A stretch of 64,000 nucleotides of DNA from Paenibacillus sp. NAIST15-1 (GTDB lineage Bacteria > Bacillota > Bacilli > Paenibacillales > Paenibacillaceae): NCBI RefSeq assembly GCF_001894745.1, contig NZ_BBYF01000005.1, positions 62,001-126,000 on the forward strand, written 5' to 3'. Below, piece by piece: positions 34,218 to 42,932 of this stretch. The translations under genes and the position numbers were made by a program. Numbering within the stretch: position 1 is the first letter of the stretch; every line of letters starts with the position of its first letter. A model generated the notes under the pieces. It did not search any database, had not been told where the DNA came from, and worked only from the letters and a program-made list of their open reading frames with translations.

Positions 34218-35111
34218 TTGAATTTGTTGGATCGCGATGGACTTACGGAACGTGAATTTTTAGAGCAGTACCGTGCCGGGGATTACGAACGGCCTTCGGT
34301 GGCGGCGGACGTGGTTATTTTCACAGTTACGAAAACGGAGGTGGACAGCTACCGCAAACTTCCGGAAAAAGAGCTGCGTATATTGCTCATTCGACGCGGA
34401 GGTCATCCATTCTTGGGCAGTTGGGCGCTTCCGGGCGGATTCGTCCGGCCGAATGAGACGACGGAGCAGGCGGCGGTGAGGGAGCTGCGCGAGGAAACCG
34501 GTGTGGATGACATATATTTGGAGCAGTTGTACACCTTCAGCGATGTTGGAAGGGATCCGCGCACCTGGGTGATGAGCTGCAGCTACATGGCCTTAATTAA
34601 CAGCGATCAGGTACAGCTGAAAGCAGGGGATGACGCTGTCGGCGCAGCCTGGTTCAAGGCAACCTATCGGCTTCTACGTGAGCGTAGAGAGTTTATTGAG
34701 GATGGGTTTGTGAAAACGATGGAAAACGAGCTCAAGCTAAGCAGCGAAGAGGAAGAGCTTACGGCAGTTGTGGAATGGACGATGACGTCAAAGCCGGCCT
34801 CGACGTCGACCTCCTACTCCATCGTATCAAATCACGGATTGGCTTTTGATCATGCGAAGATTATCGCCTGCGCTATTGAGCGACTGCGGGGGAAAGTGAA
34901 TTATACCGGCATTGCGCTGCACTTGATGCCGCACCTCTTTACTTTGACGGAGCTGCAGCAGGTTTACGAGGTGATCTTGGACAAAGAATTATTAAAAGCC
35001 GCCTTCCGGCGTAAAGTGGCGCATCTTGTAGCGGAGACCGATCATTATACTGAAAATGCGGGACACCGTCCCTCCCGCTTGTTTCGAAGAAATTTGGAGG
35101 AATATCGATGA
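34218..35111 (+). CDS. NUDIX hydrolase with C-terminal winged helix (NrtR-like)
   Basis: 297 residues starting at TTG, with GGAGGTAAGG upstream. The NUDIX box is GGFVRPNETTEQAAVRELREETGV (about 75-97). The C-terminal third (NYTGIALHLMPHLFTLTELQQVYEVILDKELLKAAFRRKV) is the winged helix found in NrtR-type regulators and in related ADP-ribose hydrolases, with the typical F-T-L-x-x-L-Q-x-x-Y-E motif. The NUDIX part either cleaves ADP-ribose or only senses it. The next gene (NADAR) overlaps by 4 bp, so this is the first gene of an ADP-ribose-related operon and may also regulate it. Confidence 0.9.
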   Translation: MNLLDRDGLTEREFLEQYRAGDYERPSVAADVVIFTVTKTEVDSYRKLPEKELRILLIRRGGHPFLGSWALPGGFVRPNETTEQAAVRELREETGVDDIYLEQLYTFSDVGRDPRTWVMSCSYMALINSDQVQLKAGDDAVGAAWFKATYRLLRERREFIEDGFVKTMENELKLSSEEEELTAVVEWTMTSKPASTSTSYSIVSNHGLAFDHAKIIACAIERLRGKVNYTGIALHLMPHLFTLTELQQVYEVILDKELLKAAFRRKVAHLVAETDHYTENAGHRPSRLFRRNLEEYR

Positions 35112-35665
35112 TGATGATATACAATATCGAGCAGTTAAGAAAAGCATATATTGCAGGTAAAACGTTCAAGTTTGTCTTCTTCTGGGGCCATACACCGCCA
35201 AAATACGGTGGGGTTGACAAAAGCTGTTTTAGCCAATGGTGGATGAGCCCTTTCGTGGTAGAGGGACACGAGTATTCCTGTGTCGAGCAGTTTATGATGT
35301 CCGAGAAAGCAAGACTTTTTGGAGATGGCGAAATGTTGGACGCGATTCTTAAAGCTAAGCATCCTAAGGAGATGAAAGCCTACGGGCGTGCAGTTGGAAA
35401 CTTCGACAAGGACATTTGGGACAACGAATGCTATGGCATCGTTAAAAGAGGCAATTTGGCTAAATTTTCGCAGAATCCGAAGCTTGGCGAATATCTTAAG
35501 TCAACGAAAAACCGTATTCTCGTCGAAGCCAGCCCACGGGATCGCATTTGGGGAATCGGCATGGGACAGTCCAATCCGGATGTGGAGAATCCACTAAAAT
35601 GGCGTGGTAAGAACCTACTCGGATTTGTGCTGACCGAAGTGAGAGACGAATTACTGCGAGATTAA
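35108..35665 (+). CDS. NADAR family protein (YbiA-like)
   Basis: 185 residues. Landmarks of the NADAR fold are FFWGHTPPK, CFSQWWMSPFVVEGHEYSCVEQFMMSEKARLFGD, then KAYGRAVGNFDKDIWD and the C-terminal DRIWGIGMGQSNPDVENPLKWRGKNLLGFVL. NADAR proteins act on ADP-ribose linked compounds; some reverse ADP-ribosylation of guanine in DNA, others (YbiA type) act on riboflavin intermediates. The ATG overlaps the NUDIX stop and a PARG-like gene follows, so an ADP-ribose substrate fits the context best. Confidence 0.92.
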   Translation: MMMIYNIEQLRKAYIAGKTFKFVFFWGHTPPKYGGVDKSCFSQWWMSPFVVEGHEYSCVEQFMMSEKARLFGDGEMLDAILKAKHPKEMKAYGRAVGNFDKDIWDNECYGIVKRGNLAKFSQNPKLGEYLKSTKNRILVEASPRDRIWGIGMGQSNPDVENPLKWRGKNLLGFVLTEVRDELLRD

Positions 35666-35706
35666 CATCTACCGGATTTGTTATTGATGAAAGAAGAGGG
35701 AATGAA

Positions 35707-36543
35707 ATGAAACGAAAAGAAATTGCTGAGGAAACATTACGAATACAGCGGCAAGGCTTCTATGAATATAAGGGGCGGCGGGTAGAATTCGCCACTGCAC
35801 AAAAGCAATCCGAGGCAAATAGCGAGCTGATTACACCGGAACTGGGAGAGAAACTGGTTCGGGGAATTGACGAGTTGCCTAAGTTGCCGCAAGAACCCGT
35901 TTATTCTGTCGCCAACGAGACCACAGTAAAGTCGATCTTGGATTTTGCGGAGCTAGGGAAAGGGCGCGCCGGCGTGTTAAACTTTGCTAGCGCAAAAAAT
36001 CCCGGAGGTGGATTTTTAAACGGGGCGATGGCTCAGGAGGAAAGCCTGGCGGCCTCCAGCGGATTATATGAAACACAGCTGCGCAATGAACGTTATTATA
36101 AGGCTAATCGGGCCTGCAAATCGATGATGTATACGAATCACGCTATCTATTCCCCGGACGTAGTGTTTTTCCGTAACCAGCGGTTTGATCTTATAGAGCG
36201 GCCGGTGACAGCTTCAGTATTGACTCTGCCCGCCGTGAATTATGGGCAGGTTCTGCTTAAGGGAGAGGATCCCCGGAAAGCGGAATGTATGATGAAAGAC
36301 AGGATGCGACTGGCCTTAGCCATATTCGCCCAAAAAGGCGATAAAAACCTCATTTTGGGTGCCTATGGCTGCGGTGTTTTCCGGAATGACCCGGTGAAGG
36401 TAGCAGGATGGTGGCGGGAGCTGCTGAAGGATGAAGGCTTAGGATACCTATTTTCGGAAATTCGTTTTGCAGTCTTGGACACTTCCAAAGAGGGCAAGTG
36501 CATTCATGCTTTTGAAAAGGAGTTCAATGGGAACAGAGGGTGA
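35707..36543 (+). CDS. TIGR02452 (PARG-like macrodomain) protein
   Basis: 278 residues. The macrodomain-type ADP-ribose loop is VLNFASAKNPGGGFLNGAMAQEESLAASSGLY: N-P-G-G-G followed by Q-E-E is the catalytic signature of bacterial poly(ADP-ribose) glycohydrolases. TLPAVNYGQV and ILGAYGCGVFRNDPVKVA follow as expected. It probably removes ADP-ribose from proteins or nucleic acid. AGAAGAGGGAATGAA precedes the ATG, and the gene lies 41 bp after NADAR and 6 bp before the next gene, so all four form one operon. Confidence 0.93.
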   Translation: MKRKEIAEETLRIQRQGFYEYKGRRVEFATAQKQSEANSELITPELGEKLVRGIDELPKLPQEPVYSVANETTVKSILDFAELGKGRAGVLNFASAKNPGGGFLNGAMAQEESLAASSGLYETQLRNERYYKANRACKSMMYTNHAIYSPDVVFFRNQRFDLIERPVTASVLTLPAVNYGQVLLKGEDPRKAECMMKDRMRLALAIFAQKGDKNLILGAYGCGVFRNDPVKVAGWWRELLKDEGLGYLFSEIRFAVLDTSKEGKCIHAFEKEFNGNRG

Positions 36544-36549
36544 ATCAAA

Positions 36550-37035
36550 ATGAGCTTTATGGATGCTTTGGAGCAAATAATAGCTGAGCAGGAGCAAGAA
36601 CGCGACCGTCTTCGAGTTAATCAAATCACCGTACGGGCCGACTATAAGAAAAAGAGTAAAAGCAATGTTTATCAAAAGGAAAAAGTTATTGAATATGGCT
36701 TTGTAGAACGTGATTTGGATGATGAGAATTTATATGGCAGGTTTGAGCTCTATTTCGCCGATCGCGACACTCTTCTCCAGGATAATCGGTTTGGAGATGA
36801 AACTGCTTTTGGTGAGCTTACAGATGTACATGCAGTTGCAACGGCAATCTTCCCCTATTTAGCAGAGCATTATCCCCGTTTTTTGGAGGAAACACCCTTT
36901 GCTATCAGCTATAACCCTATTGCAGAAGCTTGGATTATCGAGGGAACTCTTCCTCCGGGATCTTTTGGCGGTGTCATTTATATTGCTCTTGCAAAAGAAA
37001 ATGGGAGGATGCTCATGATGTATGCAACAAGATAA
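36550..37035 (+). CDS. NTF2-fold-like protein of unknown function
   Basis: 161 residues. An N-terminal charged helix (MDALEQIIAEQEQERDRLRVN) is followed by mixed sequence ending in PFAISYNPIAEAWIIEGTLPPGSFGGVIYIALAKENGRMLMMYATR. This end (a W, then G-T-L-P, G-G-V, a conserved dipeptide repeat and K-x-x-G-R-x-L) resembles NTF2-fold immunity proteins of polymorphic toxin systems. It follows the PARG-like gene by 6 bp. A link to ADP-ribosylating toxins is possible but rests on this partial resemblance. Confidence 0.6.
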   Translation: MSFMDALEQIIAEQEQERDRLRVNQITVRADYKKKSKSNVYQKEKVIEYGFVERDLDDENLYGRFELYFADRDTLLQDNRFGDETAFGELTDVHAVATAIFPYLAEHYPRFLEETPFAISYNPIAEAWIIEGTLPPGSFGGVIYIALAKENGRMLMMYATR

Positions 37036-37274
37036 ATTACAAATGAAATGAGCAGATTTCAGCGAGGTAATAACACTCGTTGTCATTTTCATTTGACAAG
37101 AACATAAGGAATTAGTTATATGCAATTTTGGCTTTCACAGAAAGAGATACGGCTGTCGGATCCCTTCCGCAAGGCAATTATTTTAGGGGATATTTATGGA
37201 TTGGAAACATTTGATACTTACAAGTGTGGCTATTATAATGAACAAGTTAGTATTCATTTTCAGGAGGTAATGTT

Positions 37275-38120
37275 ATGTCCGAATGTAAACTATCTGTCGA
37301 TTATGATCAATACGAGGAAGGTGTCAAAATCGTAGATTTAATAGAGGAGCTTGCAGGCAAGGATGAGAGCTTGCAGCTTGAAAGTCTCATAATCGGTGAC
37401 TGGGGCGGCGCCTATGAGGATGATTCCAGTGTAGTTGTCGAAGCTCTTGTTCGGTTAAAAGACCGCTTTCCGCAGCTGCGGAGCTTATTTATTGGCGATA
37501 TGTCCTCTGAAGAATGTGAGGTCTCTTGGATCAATCAATCTAATTTAGGGCCGATTTTATCTGCTTATCCTGAGCTTCGCTCACTCACCATTAAAGGGAG
37601 CACAGATCTTAGTCTTGTTCCGGCTCGCCATGACAAACTAGAGGAGCTTACTATTATTTGCGGCGGGCTTGGAACAGACGTCATTACTAGCATAAGTGAA
37701 GGCAGTTTCAAAAATTTGAAGAAGCTGGAGCTTTATTTAGGGGTAGAGGAGTATGGATTTGACGGAAGTCTCGCGGATGTGCTCCAGTTGATTGAACCTG
37801 GAAAATTCCCTCTGCTTTCCTATCTTGGGCTCAAAGACAGTGAAATTCAAGACGAAATCGCTATTGCAGTAGCCGATGCACCGATTCTTGATCAACTACA
37901 TACGTTGGATCTTTCTATGGGGACGTTGACAGATAAGGGAGCGGAAGCTCTTATCAATAGTGAAAAGATAATGAAACTGAAGTCGCTTGATTTAAGCTAT
38001 CATTACATGTCGGATGAAATGATGAATCGTTGGAAGCAGTCAGGCCTCAATGTAGATATCAGCGATCAACAGGATGCTGATGAAGACGAGGATTATCGCT
38101 ATCCTTCATTGACGGAATAA
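37275..38120 (+). CDS. STM4015-family leucine-rich-repeat protein
   Basis: 281 residues. CAGGAGG lies 6 nt before the ATG. An N-terminal segment KLSVDYDQYEEGVKIVDLIEELAGK precedes irregular LRR units (LRSLFIGDM, LRSLTIKGST, LEELTIICGG, LKKLELYLG, LSYLGLKDS, LHTLDLSMG, LKSLDLSYH). It ends with an acidic tail DADEDEDYRYPSLTE, conserved in the STM4015 family. Other members carry about 30 extra residues upstream; here a frame at 37175-37230 encodes IYGLETFDTYK, so the N-terminus may have been lost by a frameshift. It opens the STM4015-4011 cassette; its role, perhaps as a scaffold or substrate, is unknown. Confidence 0.85.
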   Translation: MSECKLSVDYDQYEEGVKIVDLIEELAGKDESLQLESLIIGDWGGAYEDDSSVVVEALVRLKDRFPQLRSLFIGDMSSEECEVSWINQSNLGPILSAYPELRSLTIKGSTDLSLVPARHDKLEELTIICGGLGTDVITSISEGSFKNLKKLELYLGVEEYGFDGSLADVLQLIEPGKFPLLSYLGLKDSEIQDEIAIAVADAPILDQLHTLDLSMGTLTDKGAEALINSEKIMKLKSLDLSYHYMSDEMMNRWKQSGLNVDISDQQDADEDEDYRYPSLTE

Positions 38121-38122
38121 CG

Positions 38123-39340
38123 ATGAAATCGATGATTATCATTGGCAATTCCGGCAATAGAAGAACAACCGGACTACAAGCAGCAAGAACTCGGCTGGGG
38201 TTGCCCCCAGCTCTTGTTTTGAATTATTTAGATGTGTTGCAGGGAAATGTATCCTTGAGTTCGGTTGCACATAGCTTGAGGCTAACGTTTGATGAACCTC
38301 CATTGCTGCGGCTTGACGCGCCCGGGGAACATTTTGAAGTGGAACGTGAGCTTATTGCACTTGGCGCCCCTGATTCGGCCAACACCCATATAGACGAGCG
38401 ATGGCTTAGATATAACAAGTGCGTTGTTCAGCCTATCTCGGTAAGGATGGCCAAAGGGTTGGAGGAAAATAAGGGAGAGCTATATCATCCTTCCCAGTGG
38501 TTTCGTGGGTATTGCAAGCTGTTATCTCAACTGGACAGGGAGGCAGCACAGCTGTGGAATACGCCACGTTGGATGAATGCTCCCGAGGATATAGCCGCAA
38601 TGTTCGATAAAAGGTATACTCACCAGATCTTATCATCGGCTGGATTACCGGTACCAAGAAGATTAGCTGCACCGGAAGACATACCGGATTACAATACACT
38701 TCGGGATGTTATGGCAAAAGAGCGGATATATCGTTTATTTATTAAGCTAGCAACGGGTTCCGGCGCATGTGGTGTAATCGCGTATCAGGTAAACCCCATT
38801 ACAGGTGCAGAGTCGGCCGTGACTACGATAGGTGTGGAGAACTATCTACGTAGACCTCCTATATTTTATAACGTAAAAAAGCTGGTGAACTATAAAGAAC
38901 GCCAAGTCATTCGCCAAATCATCAACTGGTTATTGGGACATGGAGCTCATGTAGAGCAATGGATTCCAAAAGCGTCTTATCGGGATCGCACCTTTGATAT
39001 CCGGCAACTTGTCGTAGCAGGTAAAGCGTGTCACAGTATTGTAAGGGTAAGCAGAACACCTATAACGAATCTGCATCTTGATAGTGATCGAATGAGCTTG
39101 GATGAAATCGGCTTGTCTGACAATCTTCAAGCTGCCGTGCGACAATGCGCTGAACAAACGTTAGCGGTATTTCCACGATCAACCGTCGCAGGCATAGATG
39201 TGTTATTGAGCAGCGGTTCCTATAGACCTTATGTATTGGATGTTAATCCGTTCGGAGATTTACTGTACCATAGTCATTATGAAGGACATGATCCCTATGA
39301 ATGGGAAATGAGAATGGCTACACTCTCTACGACTATCTAA
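38123..39340 (+). CDS. STM4014-family ATP-grasp protein
   Basis: 405 residues beginning 3 nt after the STM4015 stop. The central and C-terminal parts carry ATP-grasp features: IYRLFIKLATGSGACGVIAYQV (ATP lysine strand and glycine loop), VEQWIPKASYRDRTFDIRQLVV and the metal-binding end VAGIDVLLSSGSYRPYVLDVNPFGD. Such enzymes join a carboxylate to an amine or thiol with ATP. The partner is not known. It probably attaches an amino group within whatever the cassette makes or modifies. Confidence 0.87.
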   Translation: MKSMIIIGNSGNRRTTGLQAARTRLGLPPALVLNYLDVLQGNVSLSSVAHSLRLTFDEPPLLRLDAPGEHFEVERELIALGAPDSANTHIDERWLRYNKCVVQPISVRMAKGLEENKGELYHPSQWFRGYCKLLSQLDREAAQLWNTPRWMNAPEDIAAMFDKRYTHQILSSAGLPVPRRLAAPEDIPDYNTLRDVMAKERIYRLFIKLATGSGACGVIAYQVNPITGAESAVTTIGVENYLRRPPIFYNVKKLVNYKERQVIRQIINWLLGHGAHVEQWIPKASYRDRTFDIRQLVVAGKACHSIVRVSRTPITNLHLDSDRMSLDEIGLSDNLQAAVRQCAEQTLAVFPRSTVAGIDVLLSSGSYRPYVLDVNPFGDLLYHSHYEGHDPYEWEMRMATLSTTI

Positions 39341-39360
39341 AATGGAAGAGGCTCACCACG

Positions 39361-40146
39361 ATGTTTAACATGAATGAAATTGTAGGCAGTCACGATATTC
39401 TCATGATTACGCTGGATACACTGCGATATGACGCCGCTGTGCTGGAGGAAGCAAACTGTCCGAATTTGTGCGCGAGCGGACATTGGGAAAAGCGACATAC
39501 TCCAGGCAGCTTCACTTATGCAGCTCATCATGCTTTCTTTGGCGGATTTCTGCCAACTCCGGCTACGACAAATAAGGCAGAGCATGTTCGATTGTTTCAT
39601 TCGAAAAATACGGGATTAAAGACACATCCGTATACATGGCAATTTGATACAACGGATATCGTATCTGGATTGCAAGCTGTGGGCTACCGTACGATTTGTA
39701 TAGGCGGAGTCATCTTCTTTACCAAAAAAGTTCCGCTAGCCAAAGTTCTTCCAAGCTATTTCCAAGAAAGCTATTGGCGGATGACCTTTGGGGTTACAAA
39801 TCAACGCTCGACAGAGCATCAGGTGAACCATGCCATCAAGCTCCTGCATAATTCGAATCAGACAGAACGACTGTTTCTATTTATGAACGTATCAGCGATT
39901 CATGGGCCCAATCATTATTTTGTACCAGGAGCAAAGAAAGACTCATTAGAGACACAGCGCGCAGCACTTCGATATGTTGACGGTGAGCTTGGTCGATTAT
40001 TTCAGGCATTCAGAGAACGGGAACGGCCTGTATTTTGCATGGCGTTCTCTGATCATGGAACCGCCTTCGGTGAAGATGGCTACAACGGCCATAGGCTAGC
40101 GCATGAGGTCGTGTGGAACGTGCCTTATCGCGAATTTATTTTGTAA
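39361..40146 (+). CDS. STM4013/SEN3800-family hydrolase (alkaline phosphatase/sulfatase superfamily)
   Basis: 261 residues from the ATG at 39361, chosen for the GAAGAGG site; an in-frame start inside the previous gene would add 20 unconserved residues. The metal/nucleophile motif is MITLDTLRYDA and the distal motif is FSDHGTAFGEDGYNGHRLAHEVVWNVPYREF, with D-H-G and G-H as in phosphatases and sulfatases. A threonine takes the nucleophile position (TLDT), so phosphatase or phosphotransferase activity is at least as likely as sulfatase. It follows STM4014 by 20 bp. Confidence 0.88.
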   Translation: MFNMNEIVGSHDILMITLDTLRYDAAVLEEANCPNLCASGHWEKRHTPGSFTYAAHHAFFGGFLPTPATTNKAEHVRLFHSKNTGLKTHPYTWQFDTTDIVSGLQAVGYRTICIGGVIFFTKKVPLAKVLPSYFQESYWRMTFGVTNQRSTEHQVNHAIKLLHNSNQTERLFLFMNVSAIHGPNHYFVPGAKKDSLETQRAALRYVDGELGRLFQAFRERERPVFCMAFSDHGTAFGEDGYNGHRLAHEVVWNVPYREFIL

Positions 40147-40162
40147 GGTGAGAGGAGAGAAC

Positions 40163-41542
40163 ATGATGAGCCATACGGTCTACCCTAATTACACGGATAT
40201 CATCCAGAATTCGGAGGCTCTGCGCAGTTGGAAGGAAAACCTCACATCAGAGCCTTACCGATCATATCTATACGCTTATCCACACAAAACTTCCTATCGA
40301 GAATTGGAGAGGAAGCTGCCGCTTTCCGAACTGTGGAGCGAGGAAAAGGCAGATTCACTCTTTTTATATATGCATATCCCGTTTTGTGGAGCACGCTGCG
40401 GATTTTGCAATTTATTCACGTTGCCTGACAAGAGAGCCGACGTACATACCAATTATGTGGATGCATTGGAGAGACAAGCTGCACAATGGGCTCCACTTAT
40501 TCCGAATAAGCCGATTGCTAGATTTGCTATTGGAGGCGGTACGCCGACTTTACTCGAACCTGACCAGCTGGATCGGTTGTTTCATATTGCTCAACATGTG
40601 ATGGGCATGAATCCAGCCCAAGCTTCCATCTCGGTAGAAACATCTCCCGAGACGATAACCACCGAACGCTTGAATATTTTAAAAAGCAGGCAGGTGGATC
40701 GGGTCAGTATGGGGATTCAAAGCTTCGTAGAATTTGAAGCGGACGCGATCTATCGTCCCCAGAAGCCGCAGGAAGTCGAAAGAGCTCTGAGGCAGCTCAA
40801 GTTGTACCAATTTCCAATCCTAAATCTGGATTTGATTTATGGCCTTCCCGGTCAAACCCATGATTCATGGATATATTCGCTGGATAAGGCGTTGTCTTAC
40901 GACCCAGAGGAGTTATTTATTTATCCGCTATATACTCGCGAGCACACGATTGTAAAGCCAGAGCAGATAAGGCAGAGTGGCGAGGATCAGAGGGTAAGCT
41001 TCTATCGTGCAGCGCGGGATCGTTTGCTTGCACATGGATATACCCAGTACTCTATGCGCAGATTTGCCAAAGCAGATGCGATTTCGAAAAAATCATTGCT
41101 TCCGTATGGTTGTCAGGAGGAGGGCATGATTGGACTTGGCTGTGGCGCACGCTCTTACACAAGAGAGGTTCATTACTCCTCGCGATACAGTGTAGGTCGT
41201 TCAGCTACAGCAAGCATCATTGCCGACTACGTGGCTTCAGCCGACTACACCTATGCAGATTATGGCATTGTATTAAGCAAGGATGACCAGCAGCGACGCT
41301 TTATACTAAAAGCGCTGCTTCATACGGAAGGCTTGGCATTGAGCAGCTACGTGGAGCGGTTCGGAACGTCATCTCTCGTCGATTATCCCGAGTTGAATCT
41401 GCTTGTGCATACGGATCTTGCTGTTATCGAGCATGAGGTGCTTCGGCTGACGGATGAAGGGCTTATGTACTCCGATTCCATAGGAGATTGGTTCATTTCT
41501 CCGGATATTCGGGCACGTATGGAAAGCTGTGTACTATCATGA
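40163..41542 (+). CDS. STM4012-family radical SAM protein (HemW-like)
   Basis: 459 residues from the ATG at 40163 (GAGAGGAGAG upstream). The radical SAM cluster motif is HIPFCGARCGFCNL, with Cys at about 75, 79 and 82. IGGGTPTLL, SVETSPETI, SMGIQSF and DLIYGLPGQTHDSW are standard HemW/HemN landmarks, and a HemN-like C-terminal domain follows. HemW proteins bind heme; HemN oxidises coproporphyrinogen. This family differs enough that neither activity can be assigned. Its last bases overlap the start of STM4011 (ATGA). Confidence 0.93.
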   Translation: MMSHTVYPNYTDIIQNSEALRSWKENLTSEPYRSYLYAYPHKTSYRELERKLPLSELWSEEKADSLFLYMHIPFCGARCGFCNLFTLPDKRADVHTNYVDALERQAAQWAPLIPNKPIARFAIGGGTPTLLEPDQLDRLFHIAQHVMGMNPAQASISVETSPETITTERLNILKSRQVDRVSMGIQSFVEFEADAIYRPQKPQEVERALRQLKLYQFPILNLDLIYGLPGQTHDSWIYSLDKALSYDPEELFIYPLYTREHTIVKPEQIRQSGEDQRVSFYRAARDRLLAHGYTQYSMRRFAKADAISKKSLLPYGCQEEGMIGLGCGARSYTREVHYSSRYSVGRSATASIIADYVASADYTYADYGIVLSKDDQQRRFILKALLHTEGLALSSYVERFGTSSLVDYPELNLLVHTDLAVIEHEVLRLTDEGLMYSDSIGDWFISPDIRARMESCVLS

Positions 41543-42396
41543 AAGCGACGATTTATTTTCGCGGGAGCTTGAGCTCATGCAATTATGACTGCCCTTACTG
41601 TCCTTTTAGCAAGAACACGGATAGTCCAGAGACATTGGCGAAGGATCGGCTGCAAGTGCAGACATTTGTCGATTGGGTAACGAAGCAAGAAGGAAGCGGG
41701 CATCAGCTGTCCGTTTTTTTCAACCCATATGGTGAAGGGCTTACGCATAGTTGGTACAGGGAAGCGATGGTTAAGCTGTCCCACATGCAGCACGTTCAAA
41801 AGGTCGCTATACAAACCAACTTATCCGCTAAGCTCGATTGGACGCGCGAGTTGAATCCGGTTACGGCTGCATTCTGGGTAACGTACCATCCTGGGCAGAC
41901 GAAGGAAGAACGTTTTTTACAGCAATGCGGCAAACTTTATGAACAAAAAATACCGTTCAGTGTAGGCTGTGTCGGTGTGAAGAGCGCGTTCAACTCCATT
42001 TCTTCATTAAGGAAGGTTCTGCCTGATGATGTTTATATGTGGGTGAACGCCTACAAAGATAAACCAGCATACTATTCTGCTGAGGATACAGCATTTTTGA
42101 CCGATATGGATCCCTATTTTATCCTTAATGCCAGGGATTACGACAGTATGGACAAGCCGTGCCGTGCCGGAAAAAATGTGTTTTATGTCCAAGGAGACGG
42201 GCGCGTAAAGCGTTGCTATAAGGATCGTCAAGTAATCGGAAATTTGTATAAAGATGGGCTTGATGGAATCTCTAAAGAACGCTCGTGTCGTATGAGGCAA
42301 TGTGATTGTTATATAGGCTATATCCATATGGAGGAGCAGTCGTTCGATTCTATTTACGGAGAACGTATACTCGAACGGATCGCAATATTATCATAA
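41539..42396 (+). CDS. STM4011-family radical SAM protein
   Basis: 285 residues from the ATG at 41539. The cluster motif is SLSSCNYDCPYCPFSK, with Cys at 14, 18 and 21 as expected for the first beta/alpha unit. VFFNPYGEGLTH and ILNARDYDSMDKPCRAGKNVFYVQGDGRVKRCYKDR follow; the last two C-x-n-C groups and C-R-M-R-Q-C-D-C near the end resemble a SPASM-like region that could hold extra iron-sulfur clusters. That would fit a peptide or protein substrate. Translation is coupled to STM4012 by the ATGA overlap. Confidence 0.92.
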   Translation: MKATIYFRGSLSSCNYDCPYCPFSKNTDSPETLAKDRLQVQTFVDWVTKQEGSGHQLSVFFNPYGEGLTHSWYREAMVKLSHMQHVQKVAIQTNLSAKLDWTRELNPVTAAFWVTYHPGQTKEERFLQQCGKLYEQKIPFSVGCVGVKSAFNSISSLRKVLPDDVYMWVNAYKDKPAYYSAEDTAFLTDMDPYFILNARDYDSMDKPCRAGKNVFYVQGDGRVKRCYKDRQVIGNLYKDGLDGISKERSCRMRQCDCYIGYIHMEEQSFDSIYGERILERIAILS

Positions 42397-42410
42397 AGGG
42401 GAACTATGCA

Positions 42411-42920
42411 TTGGTAGGAACGGCAATATGGTTAACAGGAATTCCAAGCTCCGGTAAAACGACAACGGCGTTAGCTTTGTCAGCAGCTCTTCAAGAAAGA
42501 GGCGTTAGGGTCGAATGCTTGGACGGCGATGAACTTAGACAAATGGTAGGACGAGGGCTTGGATTCAGTAGAGAAGATCGAATGGAGAATATTCGCCGTG
42601 CCGTCTATATTAGCAAGCTGCTGAACCGCAATGGTGTTACGACGATCATTTCCATGATTGCACCCTATTTGGAAATGCGAGACTATGCGCGAGCAAAGCT
42701 GGAGCCATATGTTGAAGTGTATGTGCATTGTCCCTTAGAGGATTGTGTGCGCAGAGATGTGAAGGGCTTATATGCAAAAGCAATAAAAGGTGAGATAACA
42801 GCATTTACGGGTATTTCTGATGTCTATGAACCGCCGGTGCACCCAGAAATCACGATACATACGCACTTAAACAGTGTGGAGTCCAATGTGAGTCAAATTT
42901 TAGAGTACTTGATGAAATAA
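42411..42920 (+). CDS. cysC: Adenylylsulfate (APS) kinase homologue
   Basis: 169 residues from the TTG at 42411 (AAAGGGGAAC 9 nt upstream). The P-loop is GIPSSGKTT. The APS-binding region reads DGDELRQMVGRGLGFSREDRMENIRRA and the C-terminal segment FTGISDVYEPPVHPEI, both diagnostic of CysC. APS kinase makes PAPS from APS and ATP. No ATP sulfurylase or PAPS reductase lies nearby, so this copy probably supplies PAPS or phosphorylates another nucleotide for the STM40xx cassette it follows by 14 bp. The symbol marks the family, not a proven role. Confidence 0.88.
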   Translation: MVGTAIWLTGIPSSGKTTTALALSAALQERGVRVECLDGDELRQMVGRGLGFSREDRMENIRRAVYISKLLNRNGVTTIISMIAPYLEMRDYARAKLEPYVEVYVHCPLEDCVRRDVKGLYAKAIKGEITAFTGISDVYEPPVHPEITIHTHLNSVESNVSQILEYLMK

Positions 42921-42932
42921 TGAGAGGAGGGA

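Noticed and set aside
37040-37095. Inverted repeat CAAATGAAATGA ... TCATTTTCATTTG between the ADP-ribose and STM40xx operons as a terminator.
   Set aside because: The arms are AT-rich with a long loop and no T run follows, so it cannot be called a terminator; the two gene sets may be transcribed together.
37120-37335. A 71-codon frame just before the STM4015 gene.
   Set aside because: Its second half overlaps the STM4015 start and lacks coding character. The segment IYGLETFDTYK may be the lost N-terminus of STM4015, which is noted there, rather than a separate gene.
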